The notes beneath the pieces were generated by a model. That model did not search any database. It was not told where the DNA came from and worked only from the letters and a program-made list of their open reading frames with translations. Made by a program: the position numbers and the translations under genes. From Podospora pseudoanserina (taxonomy: Eukaryota; Ascomycota; Sordariomycetes; Sordariales; Podosporaceae), in the NCBI RefSeq assembly GCF_035222485.1, contig NC_085922.1, positions 449,001 through 513,000 of the forward strand: 64,000 nt of DNA. The letters run 5' to 3'. Below, piece by piece: positions 10,990 to 20,424 of this stretch (positions within the stretch are counted from its first letter, which is position 1; the number at the start of each line of letters is the position of its first letter).

Positions 10990-11477
10990 TAAGTGGGTAT
11001 GTTGGCTGGCGAGGCACCGGAAACAACACTGCCAACGCCAGATCAGGGGCGTGTCAACGTCGCGGAAACCATCGCCATGATCGAACCCGATATCCCAGGA
11101 ACGGGAGGCTACGGGATTGGCTCCATTTCCGAAGAGACCAGAAGAGTCGTTTCCAATCCTCAACCTCGCTGCTGTAGAAAATGATAGGAACGGTGTGGAC
11201 GCAAAGGCTCCAACCTTCAAGGTCACCATGGCCTACGCTGATCTTCCAGGCGCGGCGCTCGCCAACGACCTGAACCTTGTTGTCCTCTCAGGGGATGGTA
11301 AAAGGCATCGACATGGAATCAATGTGGTCAGGGCTTCCTCGCCGATGCCAAGAAGCCGTCGGGCAGGTTGTTTAGTGAGATGTGACCGGGGATAGTGTTC
11401 AGGTCATGGTTAAGCTGTACCATGTAATGTTGGCTAATGTACCGTTTGCGTACGCTTGGAAGTTATTGCGAGCGTAA
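10990..11477 (+). pseudogene. 3' fragment of a subtilisin-like (S8) protease
   Basis: Short frames on the plus strand spell the C-terminal end of a subtilase. QGRVNVAETIAMIEP corresponds to the segment after the catalytic Ser in the family. It is followed by FKVTMAYADLPGAALANDLNLVV, a pattern typical of the KP-43-like C-terminal beta-domain, and finally SVQVMVKLYHVMLANVPFAYAW before a TAA at 11475. The pieces lie in at least three frames, and no catalytic Asp/His/Ser part is found upstream, where the oppositely oriented hydrolase pseudogene lies. This is a truncated remnant. Confidence 0.6.
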
Positions 11478-11807
11478 GACCTAGGTGTTGGTTCACATTG
11501 TTTGAATTTGGATATCTTGGAGGCATCTTGACTGCCCTTAGCTAGTGAGAACTGTTTTTTCAACCCCTGGCATGAATTTTATTTGGCATATGCACTGCAT
11601 CTCACTGTGGACCAGCAGTGCTTCGCGCATTGCATTTATACAGCTGCATACATCGATGCAAAAAGACAAGATTTGTAAGATACGTGAATAAAGGTAGTTG
11701 GTAAATCCCGACTTTGCTGCTAATGGTGTTGGTTCACCATGTACTGTTTCCTCCTATATTCATCTCACACGTATAAGAAGTACCACTGTACCAGCAACCG
11801 AGCACTT
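11478..11807. other. Spacer, nothing recognised
   Basis: AT-richer 330-bp stretch between the protease remnant and the stop codon of the split membrane protein gene. No gene seen. Confidence 0.4.
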
Positions 11808-12868
11808 CTAGCTCGGCAACTCCATAGCACTGTGCTGCGGTGCTTGGCTACCCATGTTGTCCTCTTGACCCGTATCATGACCGAAGTGAGCTGAGTGTGG
11901 CTCCAACTCTGTGCTGACGAATGCCGGATAACCTTGGTGGGTGTAGTGGGCAGAGTAGCCATGCTGGGGAAAGCTTGTGGCGTAGTTGCCTTGGGCTGGA
12001 TAGCCCTGTGAAGAGAATACTGGGGGGTAAGCATATGGCGGTGACATGCCCGCTGTATAGGGCTGGTGATGCATGGCAGGTCTCCCCATGCCATGGCCTG
12101 ACAATTCAGATAGACGTGAAGAGTGTGGAGACGTGGGCGAGCTGGCTGCGAGCTCTGATCTCAGAGTCTCAGGGCGCGCCTTACTGTCCGTAGATAGCTC
12201 GCCGACCACTGGTGACTTTTCTGTAGTCAACTCGGCCGCTACCTCACCCTTCTCCCAATTAGCATGCTCCCCGTGATCCGCTCCAGCAACCGAATCATTA
12301 ACGTGCCTTCGATGGCGGAGAGTACGAACGGCAAACAAGGCACCCAAAATGAGCATTAAGCCCGCAACCGCTCCGAAAGCAATGCTGACCTTCTCTGCCG
12401 TTCCAAGACCCCCGAAGGGCGCGGCGACAACAGGTGTTTCAGTGGCTGAAGGGACGGCCTGGAATTCATTGGTTGTCGTTGCAGATGAGGCAAAGGCCAA
12501 ATCGGTATCGGTGTTGGAAGAAGTCGCCGACGACAAGTCAGACGTGGTAGTGGTCAACAACGAGTCAGAGGTGATAATGGTTACCTCCTCGGTTGTTCTA
12601 GTTCCTGTTGGAGTAAAGCTGTCTTTCCACTGTATAGAATCTCCCAGGTTCAGTGGGAGACTTGCAAAGCGATTGCCGATTTGGTTTTTTGCCGTCAAGA
12701 CGATACGGGATTCGATGGCAGGACTCGCCTCGGCACTGCACTGCACAAGCAAAGATCATCAGATTCCTGCTCTTTGTTGCGAAGGGCTTTAGGCTTCCCT
12801 TTTTCTGCACACCCAACCCTTCGAATGGTCAGTAAGAAGGGCCTTACCATGAAGTTGGCTACAGTGTA

Positions 12869-12898
12869 GGTTGGATGACCAGGAAATGGCCCACCCAC
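12869..12898 (+). repeat. Left terminal inverted repeat
   Basis: Thirty bases, perfect inverted match to 14784-14813, preceded by the target-site TA at 12867-12868. Confidence 0.95.
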
Positions 12899-13059
12899 AG
12901 AGGTGGCCCACATTGGCTTGACCTTACCAGTGCCATTTTCCACATTAAACCCTCAACAACCCTGGACCTCCGAAAGCCCCCCCCCAACTTTATATTCCAC
13001 CCCCAGAGGTCAAAAAATGGACCATTTCTTTTTCTTCTTTTTGCTCCAGGTACCCATTA

Positions 13060-14659
13060 ATGGCCAAATATACCGAGGAAGATCTCGCAAATGCCGAACA
13101 AGACATTCTTGCTGGTATAAGCCAGCGCCAAGCGTCCGACAAGCACGGGGTTCCACGTTCTACACTGAGGCACCGCATCTTAGGAACACAGGTTTGTAAA
13201 CAGGCCCATGAAAATCAACAGCGGCTTACTCAGGGCCAGGAAGACCTCATCGTTCAATGGATCCTTCGTCAGGAAAGCCTTGGCTACGCTCCCACCCACG
13301 CCAACGTAAGAGCTCTGGCGGCCAGTATACTGGCTGAACAAGCCGATATCTACTCCATTGGGAAGCACTAGGTAACCCGCTTTATTGGCCGTCATCCCAG
13401 TATCAAAACAAAGGTAGGAAAGAAGATTGACTACGCCAGAGTCAACGAAGCTACCCCGGAGAATATCAATAAGTTCTCTGACCTATATTCTACCGTTAAC
13501 TAGATTAAGCCCAAGAACAGGTATAACCATAATGAAGTAGGAATAATGGAAGGTTAGGGAGAGAACGGCTTGGTTGTGGGGTCTTCAATGAGGGATAAAA
13601 AGTCTATATACGTTAAACAGAATAGAAAAAGGACCTGGACTACTACACTAGAGTGTATCTCCTAGGATGGGAGAGTCCTTCCCCCCGGGGTAATCTTTAA
13701 AGGCTAAGACCTTTAAAAGTAATGGTTCAAGGACCAATTCGATAAGGACTAGTATATAGCTGTATTATCGAACGGTTAGACTAGTAATGACCTGGCCGTT
13801 GGATGGCTTAAAGAGGTCTTTATACTAAGGACTAAACTTGAGGATCCATTAGAACCACGTCTTCTTATTTGCGATAGCCATAGCTCACATACCACTAACG
13901 ACTTCATGATCCGGTGCTACAGGAGTAATATTTACCTTCTTTTCCTACCCCCCACTACTCTTACGTCCTTCAACCCCTTAATATTGGCTGCTTTTCCAGT
14001 GTGAAGAAGGCGTATAAGAGGCTTATAGCTGTAAACGACGCCCTCACCAACTATACGCCTGACGGTAAGGTCGACTTGGTCCGGCTGTATGACCTTGCCC
14101 GCAAGCAGGGCTTCAGGAAAGAGAATATTGCCGGCGGCTAGCGTGGGACAGGATTATGGCCCATACGTAGGCGCAAACCGCTCTCTTCAAGCCAGGTGGT
14201 AGTCCCTGTGGTGCCGTTGGATCTCTCTTCAAAAACACCTACTTTCCATACCGTGGGGGATTCCCAGGTGGCCAAGAAGGTCAAGGACCTACTCAAGAAC
14301 CATACGCCGGCCGGGAAACGGCTTGCGGCAAGGACTCTCACCAGTACTATACTCACACTGAGATCTGAGGTATCCATCCACAAAGCTGATGCGGCAAGGC
14401 ACCAACAAAACGCCCACAAAGCCCAGGACGCAAAGAAAAGGCGCAAGTTGAATAGAGAAGATTCGAATTCCAAGTTGTAAGGCTTTGTGACCTGGAAGAG
14501 GCTCGTATTGAAGGGAGGGTGGTGGAGGAAGAAGTGGTGCCTAAGGAGGATGTGGAGCAGCCGGAGCCAGCCGAGCCTGTGCGGCGTAGCACACGTTATC
14601 GGGTTCAAACCCGGCGTAAGAGGGAAGCAGACGAAATGTCTGACTCTGACAGTGATTGA
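13060..14659 (+). pseudogene. Pogo-type transposase gene, inactivated
   Basis: The N-terminus is intact for 103 codons. MAKYTEEDLANAEQDILAG and ISQRQASDKHGVPRSTLRHR form a Psq-type helix-turn-helix, followed by a CENP-B-like second HTH (DLIVQWILRQESLGYAPTH). After 13371 the frame is broken. Recognisable DDE pieces are the strand around YNHNEVGIMEG (first catalytic Asp changed to Asn), LLICDSHSSHTTNDFM (second Asp kept) and a damaged third-Asp region near PPTTLTSFNP. The C-terminal tail (VAKKVKDLLKNHTPAGKRLA, then PVRRSTRYRVQTRRKREADE) ends at 14659. In-frame TAA/TAG stops stand where family members have Gln/Trp (e.g. CAA to TAA in the KG.DL.K.WFKDQF stretch), which is a CpA-to-TpA, RIP-like pattern. 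Confidence 0.85.
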
Positions 14660-14783
14660 GCTACATTTTGGTATAACTTCCATAGAAATTGACCCAATAT
14701 TGGTCTTGTTGTGGGCAGTGTTAGCATTCAGGGGTAATCTCATCAAGGTTGTGTGGCTGGTGTGGGGGTGGTGGTCCATATCC

Positions 14784-14813
14784 GTGGGTGGGCCATTTCC
14801 TGGTCATCCAACC
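14784..14813 (-). repeat. Right terminal inverted repeat
   Basis: Thirty bases, perfect inverted match to the left end, followed by the target-site TA at 14814-14815. Confidence 0.95.
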
Positions 14814-15138
14814 TAAACATACCACAGACCTCTGCCATCCTCATCGACGGTCGATTGCAGAAAACCATTCCCATCCATGGCTGGTCTGAATAAATCTTCT
14901 CATTGGGGCAGCTTGAGTCCTCGTATGTGCTGTCGGTGCAGCCCGCCATGTAGGTGAGGCCCCCACCATAGCTAAAGCAAGCGTGGCCCTCGGCGAAGCA
15001 GAAACCAGCCTTCCCACAGCACTGGACGTGTCCAAAAGCAACATTGCCACAAGATATAAAATTCGAGTGTGACTCTTCACCAGGACCCCAGTAGCAGGTG
15101 CCGTTGGAGATGTTGATGTCTTCATCCGAGTCCCCCAT

Positions 15139-16341
15139 TCTTGCCTTCTTTGTGTTGGTTGGTGATGGATGACGTGACTGCAGGACAGAGGAAAGCAGTG
15201 ACAGGCCCCGCCGTTGTTGGTTGGAAACACCGGGTTACCTTATCGAAGTTTGCACTCTGCTGCCGTGCGACTGTCTGGAGGCACTTTTCAGATGGAACCG
15301 CCCAGTCAGGTCGGGCAGGAGCAACTATTGTGTACTTACCGCTTCCATGTTGTGGCCACTGCCACAACCGACAACCACTTGCCCGGTGAAAGCAGGCAAC
15401 CTTGCCTGCTCCTGCCATTTTGATCCCGTCCATATCTTCTCTGCGACTTTCTAACGGGATGAAAGTCGCTCAACCTGGAGCCTAGAGCCAGAATAAAAGC
15501 CTCGTCGATGCCCGGCACCAAACCAGACGCTGGGCTGTTGCACTCGTCACTCACTTCGAATACCCTATTGGAGATTCTACCATGCAACTCTCCACGTGTG
15601 ATGGTGCTCCCGAAGACAAAACCCGTTGATTCTGTGTAATGTTACTCCCGTACTGAGACAACCCATGACAATCTCAATTTCCCTTTGTTTTACACGGAAC
15701 CAAAAGGTGAGCTGGGTAGACAATGGGAGCAAGTATAGATTAGACATGCAACAATAATAGAAATCATGCTCAAAGTAATCTATCTGTATTCGTTTGAAAC
15801 CTGAATCATAGAGTTCAGTCGATGGAACAAGTCATAGACGATGAGAGCAGCCATAACCCGAACCCTTAAAGGTGGTCTTTTGGAAGGCTCGGCGAGCTGT
15901 AAGAGACTTGTGTCGCGGTGATTGATCTAGAAGCAGTTCCTGTGATTCAAGAAATTGCCTGGATCTAAGCTATTGAACAGATGAGTTATTCTTCACATGC
16001 ATTATACATATATCTTGGTCTCTTTGCGGCACACCCCCAGTGGTCCAGTGTTGGCTGTTTGCTGACTCAGCACTGGTGTCTAACCCACGCATCTCTCATT
16101 TTCCCCTTTCTCTCCATCTTTTCTTGAAACGACTAGGCATGTAAAAGATAACAAACAGCTCACATTGTCTGCAGAGAACACAGGCTTTTAATCATATTCT
16201 GACCAAATCACATAGCGCCTTTTTCCATTTTGCTAGACTTATGCTTGAAATAGATAACGCGACACCCAACCTCCGACTCAACCTTGCTCCCAAAGGTGTG
16301 AAGAACAGCAGACGGCCTGAAGACGCGCAGTGACAAGCGCC
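15139..16341. other. Spacer, promoter sides of two diverging loci
   Basis: Contains the unidentified 5' end of the split Cys-rich protein gene near 15140-15250 and otherwise no recognised gene. The right half is the promoter of the 16342 gene. Confidence 0.4.
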
Positions 16342-17515
16342 ATGCCTCGTCAACTCCCGTGGAAGATCAATCGAGATGGACAGACATCGGTGGAAACCAG
16401 ACAGAGTCCCAACCCAACATCAACTCGCAGCCCGGCTCCTTCCAATCGCCCCTCAAGGCCTTCGACAGCCGCGCCAAACCCGAGATCGTCGCATGAAAGA
16501 TTCGACGCTCCTAGACCCAGCGCTGGTCGCAGAGGTCGTTCACCCTCAACATCGCCACCGCCAGAACCGCCAAGTGAGGAGTAAGTCTCGGGCCCTGCAT
16601 TGCTCTACAAACAAACCGCTAATTATGCCGACCAGGCTCATGATTGAAGGTGTCGACCATGACGACCGTTATCGCATGGTAGAGGATGAATTCCTCGCAG
16701 TAGCTGGCGAGTTTACGCGCCATCTTCACGCGGCAGAATACCAGCGTCTGAAAGGCCTCGCCAGATCCCAGAATGCTGATACCATCTCGAACATCTCACG
16801 CCCCGTCACTGGCGAGATGACCGAAATGGTCAAGCGCCGCCATGCTGCGCTCAACATTGCATCGAAACAACGAAAGGGAATCACTCAGCTGAAGGGACTA
16901 TCCCCTCAGACAACAAGTGATACCGATGATGAGGGAGCACCGTCACGAAAGCAGCCGAATCCGAATTCCCTCCAGGGACTAATGGACAGCCCGCGTAAGC
17001 AAGCTGTACCGCTGACTTCGGTTTCATCCCTGCTCCAGGGCTCAAGCCTCCGGGAAACAAGCCCTTCAAGTGGACGCATGGCTCCCCCTGGTTTGAGGAG
17101 GGCAGAGTCAACCTTCTCGGTCCCGATCAAGCGAGAGCCAACCCCAGACTCTGATGATCTAGACAGCCAAGCACCTTGGCCAATCAGGCGAGCGTCGACA
17201 CAGCCATCCATCAAGCGCGAAATGACAGCAGCTCAGGAAACATCATTCGCTGACTTTCCTGCTCCGCAGCCCAGAGCAAGATCCCGCGCTGCTACCATTG
17301 AGCCATCAAGAGCGATGTCACGTCCGCCAGAGCAGTCTCAAAGACAGGCAACTCAAGATACAAAGAAAGAGGAGGACGACGACGACGACAATGATTTCCT
17401 TTCTCGTATTCGTGCTAGAAGACTAGAACAAAGACGGCGCCGAGAATCCAGAGCACAGCCAGGAATCAAATCCGAAACTCAGGAAGCAGCCCTTGACGAT
17501 ATTGCATTTGTCTGA
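16342..17515 (+). CDS. Nuclear-looking fungal protein with sumoylation motifs, unknown
   Basis: Two exons, 16342-16580 and 16636-17515, join through a GTAAGT...CCAG intron with a CTAAT branch, giving 372 residues. The start is the ATG in GCCATGC. The first 80 residues are Pro/Ser/Arg-rich and disordered. A conserved-looking folded block of about 75 residues follows (LMIEGVDHDDRYRMVEDEFLAVAGEFTRHLHAAEYQRLK), then a disordered tail. The tail carries three psi-K-x-E sumoylation-type motifs (IKREPTPDSDD, IKREMT, IKSETQE), an acidic EEDDDDDND run and a basic RARRLEQRRRRESR cluster resembling a nuclear localisation signal. Its 3' end faces the dioxygenase gene, 129 bp away. I do not recognise the family; a chromatin or DNA-repair role is only a guess. 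Confidence 0.75.
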
Positions 17516-17644
17516 GTGAGAACCTGTTGCTACGATTGATTGAAAGAGGACTCAACTTCAGTCTGAGATTGATATGCACGCTACCCATACACAAGAAAAA
17601 AGAAACGACAAAGATGTTACAGCATGACCCGCCTTGTTGTCTCT

Positions 17645-18907
17645 TCAACCCTTATAAGGAGTCTCAAACGGCCTTTCCGCCTGGGGCGTCAGTCTCGCCA
17701 GATGTCTCCGCTGGGCATTCTTCCAGTCGATCAGCGCCGAGTGCTGGGTAACTCTGTTGTCCCAAACGACAACGGTGCCTTCCTCCCATTTGACACGGGC
17801 TTGGAAGTCGGCGCCGTAGGCGAGATGGTCGTAGAGGAACTTGAGGAGGACGTCGGACTCCTCCTTCTTGAGGCCGACGATGTCACGGGTGACTGGACAC
17901 GAACACCATCAGCGGATGTTGCAAACAATCATGCAAAGAGACAGGGGTGCTTACACTGAGGATTGACGTAGATGGCCTTCTCGCCTGTGACGGGGTGGGT
18001 TCTGATGATGGGGTGCTCGTGGATCACGGGCTCGCGGCGGACGATGCCGCCCCTCAAGGCCGAAGCATTGGCCTGCTCGTGGGCAGAATGGGTGGCCTTG
18101 AGGCCGTGAAGACGCTCCTGGAAGGCAGGCGAGAGACGGTTGTAGGCCTCGGCGGCGTTGACGAAGAGGGTATCGCCGCCAGATTCGGGCTTGTCGAAAA
18201 TGTACAGGAAGGTGGTTCCAGGAGGCTGGGCCTCGTAGGAGACGTCGGAGTGCCAGGCTACGGACGAGGTGCGGTTGGTGAAGAACTTGTCGACTGAGTT
18301 GTCGCCTGCGCCGCGGTGGACGAGGTGGATCTCGGGGTAGCCTTCTGGCGCGCCGCTGGTGGGGTGGATGTGGTGTCTGCCGAAATAACCGCCGAACTCG
18401 AGGGCTTGCTCGATTGACAGATCGCGGAAGTCTTGGTCGCGGAAGGCGACGACCTTGCGCTCGGCAACGAAGCGGGCGAGCTCGTCTTTGCCGGCGTCGC
18501 TGAGGGTGGAGAGCTGGATGCCCTTGACTTCGGTGCCAATGGTTGGGGTGAGGTGGGTGACGGCTGTGCTCTCAGGGAGAAGGTTGGGGAAGGATGGGTC
18601 CGCGTCTTTGCCGTGCTCGTAATGCTCAAACGGCTGGAGTGGGGGGTACTTGTCGTTGGGGTTCCAAGTTGGGAGGTAGTGCGGGTACTAGGAGATGGGA
18701 AGGTCAGCAATGCGAAGGGCAGACATGAAGTCTAACGCTGTATCAACGGCATACCTTGGCGGCTTTGTGGCCCTTCAGGCCGGCTTCAGCATCCTTATCG
18801 AACTTGGTTGTGGCAATCTCCTTGTACGGACCCGTGGTGGCGTTAAGCTTCAAAGTGCCGATGTTGGGAACTGTGGTGGTCTCAGTTTCCACAGCGGAGG
18901 GGGCCAT
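17645..18907 (-). CDS. Fe(II)/2-oxoglutarate-dependent TauD-type dioxygenase
   Basis: Three exons (18907-18755, 18687-17955, 17892-17645) with introns at 18688-18754 (GTATGC...CTAG) and 17893-17954 (GTAAGC...CCAG) give 377 residues in frame. The protein is a taurine/alpha-ketoglutarate dioxygenase family member like yeast Jlp1, which releases sulfite from sulfonates. The jelly-roll iron ligands are seen as WHSD (His197, Asp199) and the distal His in VTQHSALIDW (near 346). An Arg in RRHLARLTP (about 358-362) would bind 2-oxoglutarate. The fold context DQDFRDLSIEQALEFGGYFGRHHIHP is typical of the family. It is cytosolic, with no signal peptide. The substrate is not certain: related fungal enzymes use other sulfonates, 2,4-D-like compounds or sulfate esters. 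Confidence 0.9.
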
Positions 18908-20424
18908 TGTGTCTGTGAAGTGTATATGGTGAAACAATCTCAGACTCTCAAGTCTCGAACTGCTTTGGATAGAATTCAGATCCGTCTTTCCAGCACACGC
19001 GACATTACCCTCCTACTTATAAGCTTCCGACAGTCCCTTCAAGGCAGTACGTCCTCTACCCCAGATCACGACATCCCGCTCCCGAACTATGCGGGGGTTG
19101 GATTGGCAAGAAAGGGTGGGCTAAGATGGGTCATCAGAGGATGGCATAGCACATGGATAGGATTGCGCAAACAGTTGGCCGTTCCAGTCGACGAGCTCTT
19201 CTTCGGCTTTTGGTGGTACGGCACCTGTCCCTGCCGGTCTCTCTCCTACCCTGCTGATCAGAAAGGTGGACGGTTCATGCCAAACTCGTGGCAGGCAAGG
19301 GTGCCTCTAACCAGTGCCGATTGTGGCTTATCCCACCAATCCGTCACATCTGATAAGAACTGCGAGGCAAGCCGGGACCGTGAACGGCAATGGACAAACG
19401 GGCAACGGCCTTTACGTCGGATGGAAGGCTTAGAGGGTCCTGGGAGAGCTTGTGTATGGAGCGATGCTTGATGTTGCTAGACGCGGAGCGAATCACGTCA
19501 TATCGCGTATCGGCGACTAGTGCCGCCCATCGGTTTGTTGGTGCGTAGTGGACAGCACATGTTTTTTTTTCTTCTTGGATTGGCAGTCTCGTTGAATTTG
19601 ATAAACTTCCCCAAGAAAGCACGCAATTCCTTGGGACGGGGTGAGTTGAAGAGAACAAGGCTTGTCCCCGCCGTTTTGTATCTTGGGTGGTGTTTAAGGA
19701 CGGGTTAAGTCCGGGGATCACGGCGAGCTGTGGTTACTGGGTCCGGAGATAAGACCTTTCGCGAAGGGCTTTGGAGACGTTTATGGGATTGGCGTTGTGA
19801 TCTATCAATGAACATGAAAGAGAAATTAGTCAACGTGGGTGGGAAGTTGTATAAGTAGTAGGTAGATACGTTGTGCCCAAGGCACTTGGTCTAACCAGTG
19901 AAGTATGAACAGAAGCCCTAATCTGTTCATTCCTGGGAACTTCAGTTGTCCCTGTGAATTTTCCCAAACATATTGCGTGCTAGAATGTAAGAGGAGCCTT
20001 TGTCCATGAAAAATTGTAGTGAGTGTCTTCGTCGCAAGTACTGTTGACGTCATTCTTAGTGTTGGGGGAACGCCAGGCTTCTATTCAGGGGTAATTCTCG
20101 CTTAGTCATCGTCAAGAGAACGACGCCATGCTTGCTCCTGAAGGTGAATTTTTGATAGGTATGTAAACATATAGCGCGGAAGAAAACCCGGGGGACCGAA
20201 ATGTACCTTATTTCGGTGAAGCCTCATGCGGGCCCACGTATCACAACACCGAGTGGAAGGATCAAAATATGTGTACGAATCAACGCTGGTATCTGCTAGC
20301 TATTGGTAGATCTATGAATCAAGTAAGGACCCAAGGTATCAGTTTGAGCACTATGCACTCGCCAATGTAAACTGAATGCTCTTCCCTCCAGCTTTTAAGG
20401 AAGCCGAGAATCAAAAGAAAACGC
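18908..20424. other. Long spacer, nothing recognised
   Basis: About 1.5 kb between the dioxygenase start and the glycosyltransferase 3' end. A long open frame overlaps 18695-19471 on the plus strand but is partly the complement of the dioxygenase gene and has no family likeness. No RNA gene or repeat seen. Confidence 0.4.

Larger units (their letters stand above)
12869..14813 (+). mobile_element. Pogo/Fot1-type Tc1-mariner DNA transposon
   Basis: A complete element of 1,945 bp. Its terminal inverted repeats are 30 bp and identical (12869-12898 and 14784-14813), beginning GGTTGGATGACCAGGAAATG. It is flanked by TA at 12867-12868 and 14814-14815, the target duplication of Tc1/mariner elements. 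Inside is a degenerate transposase gene on the plus strand. The identical ends suggest a recent insertion or mobilisation by another copy, while the interior is mutated. It interrupts the coding exon of the minus-strand Cys-rich membrane protein gene. Confidence 0.92.
11808..15138 (-). pseudogene. Cys-rich single-TM surface protein gene split by a transposon
   Basis: The 5' part (about 15138-14816) encodes a cysteine-rich ectodomain (GTCYWGPGEE, SCGNVAFGHVQCCGKAGFCF, YMAGCTDSTYEDSSCP). The 3' part resumes at 12866 with TVANFM, has an intron at 12741-12847 (GTAAGG...GTGCAG), and continues at 12740-11808. It then gives a Ser/Thr-rich stalk, a TM helix (VSIAFGAVAGLMLILGALF), a basic RHRRH stop-transfer and a Gly/Tyr/Pro/Gln-rich tail. 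This layout matches fungal Mid2/WSC-like wall-sensor or receptor-type membrane proteins (inference). A 1,945-bp DNA transposon lies in the exon between the parts, so the gene is disrupted. The frames on either side of the insertion do not connect obviously, and the true N-terminus (signal peptide, upstream of 15138) was not identified. Confidence 0.65.

Noticed and set aside
18258-18710. 150-codon Ser/Thr/Pro-rich minus-strand frame
   Set aside because: It lies in another phase inside exon 2 of the TauD-type dioxygenase; its low complexity comes from the codon bias of the real gene.
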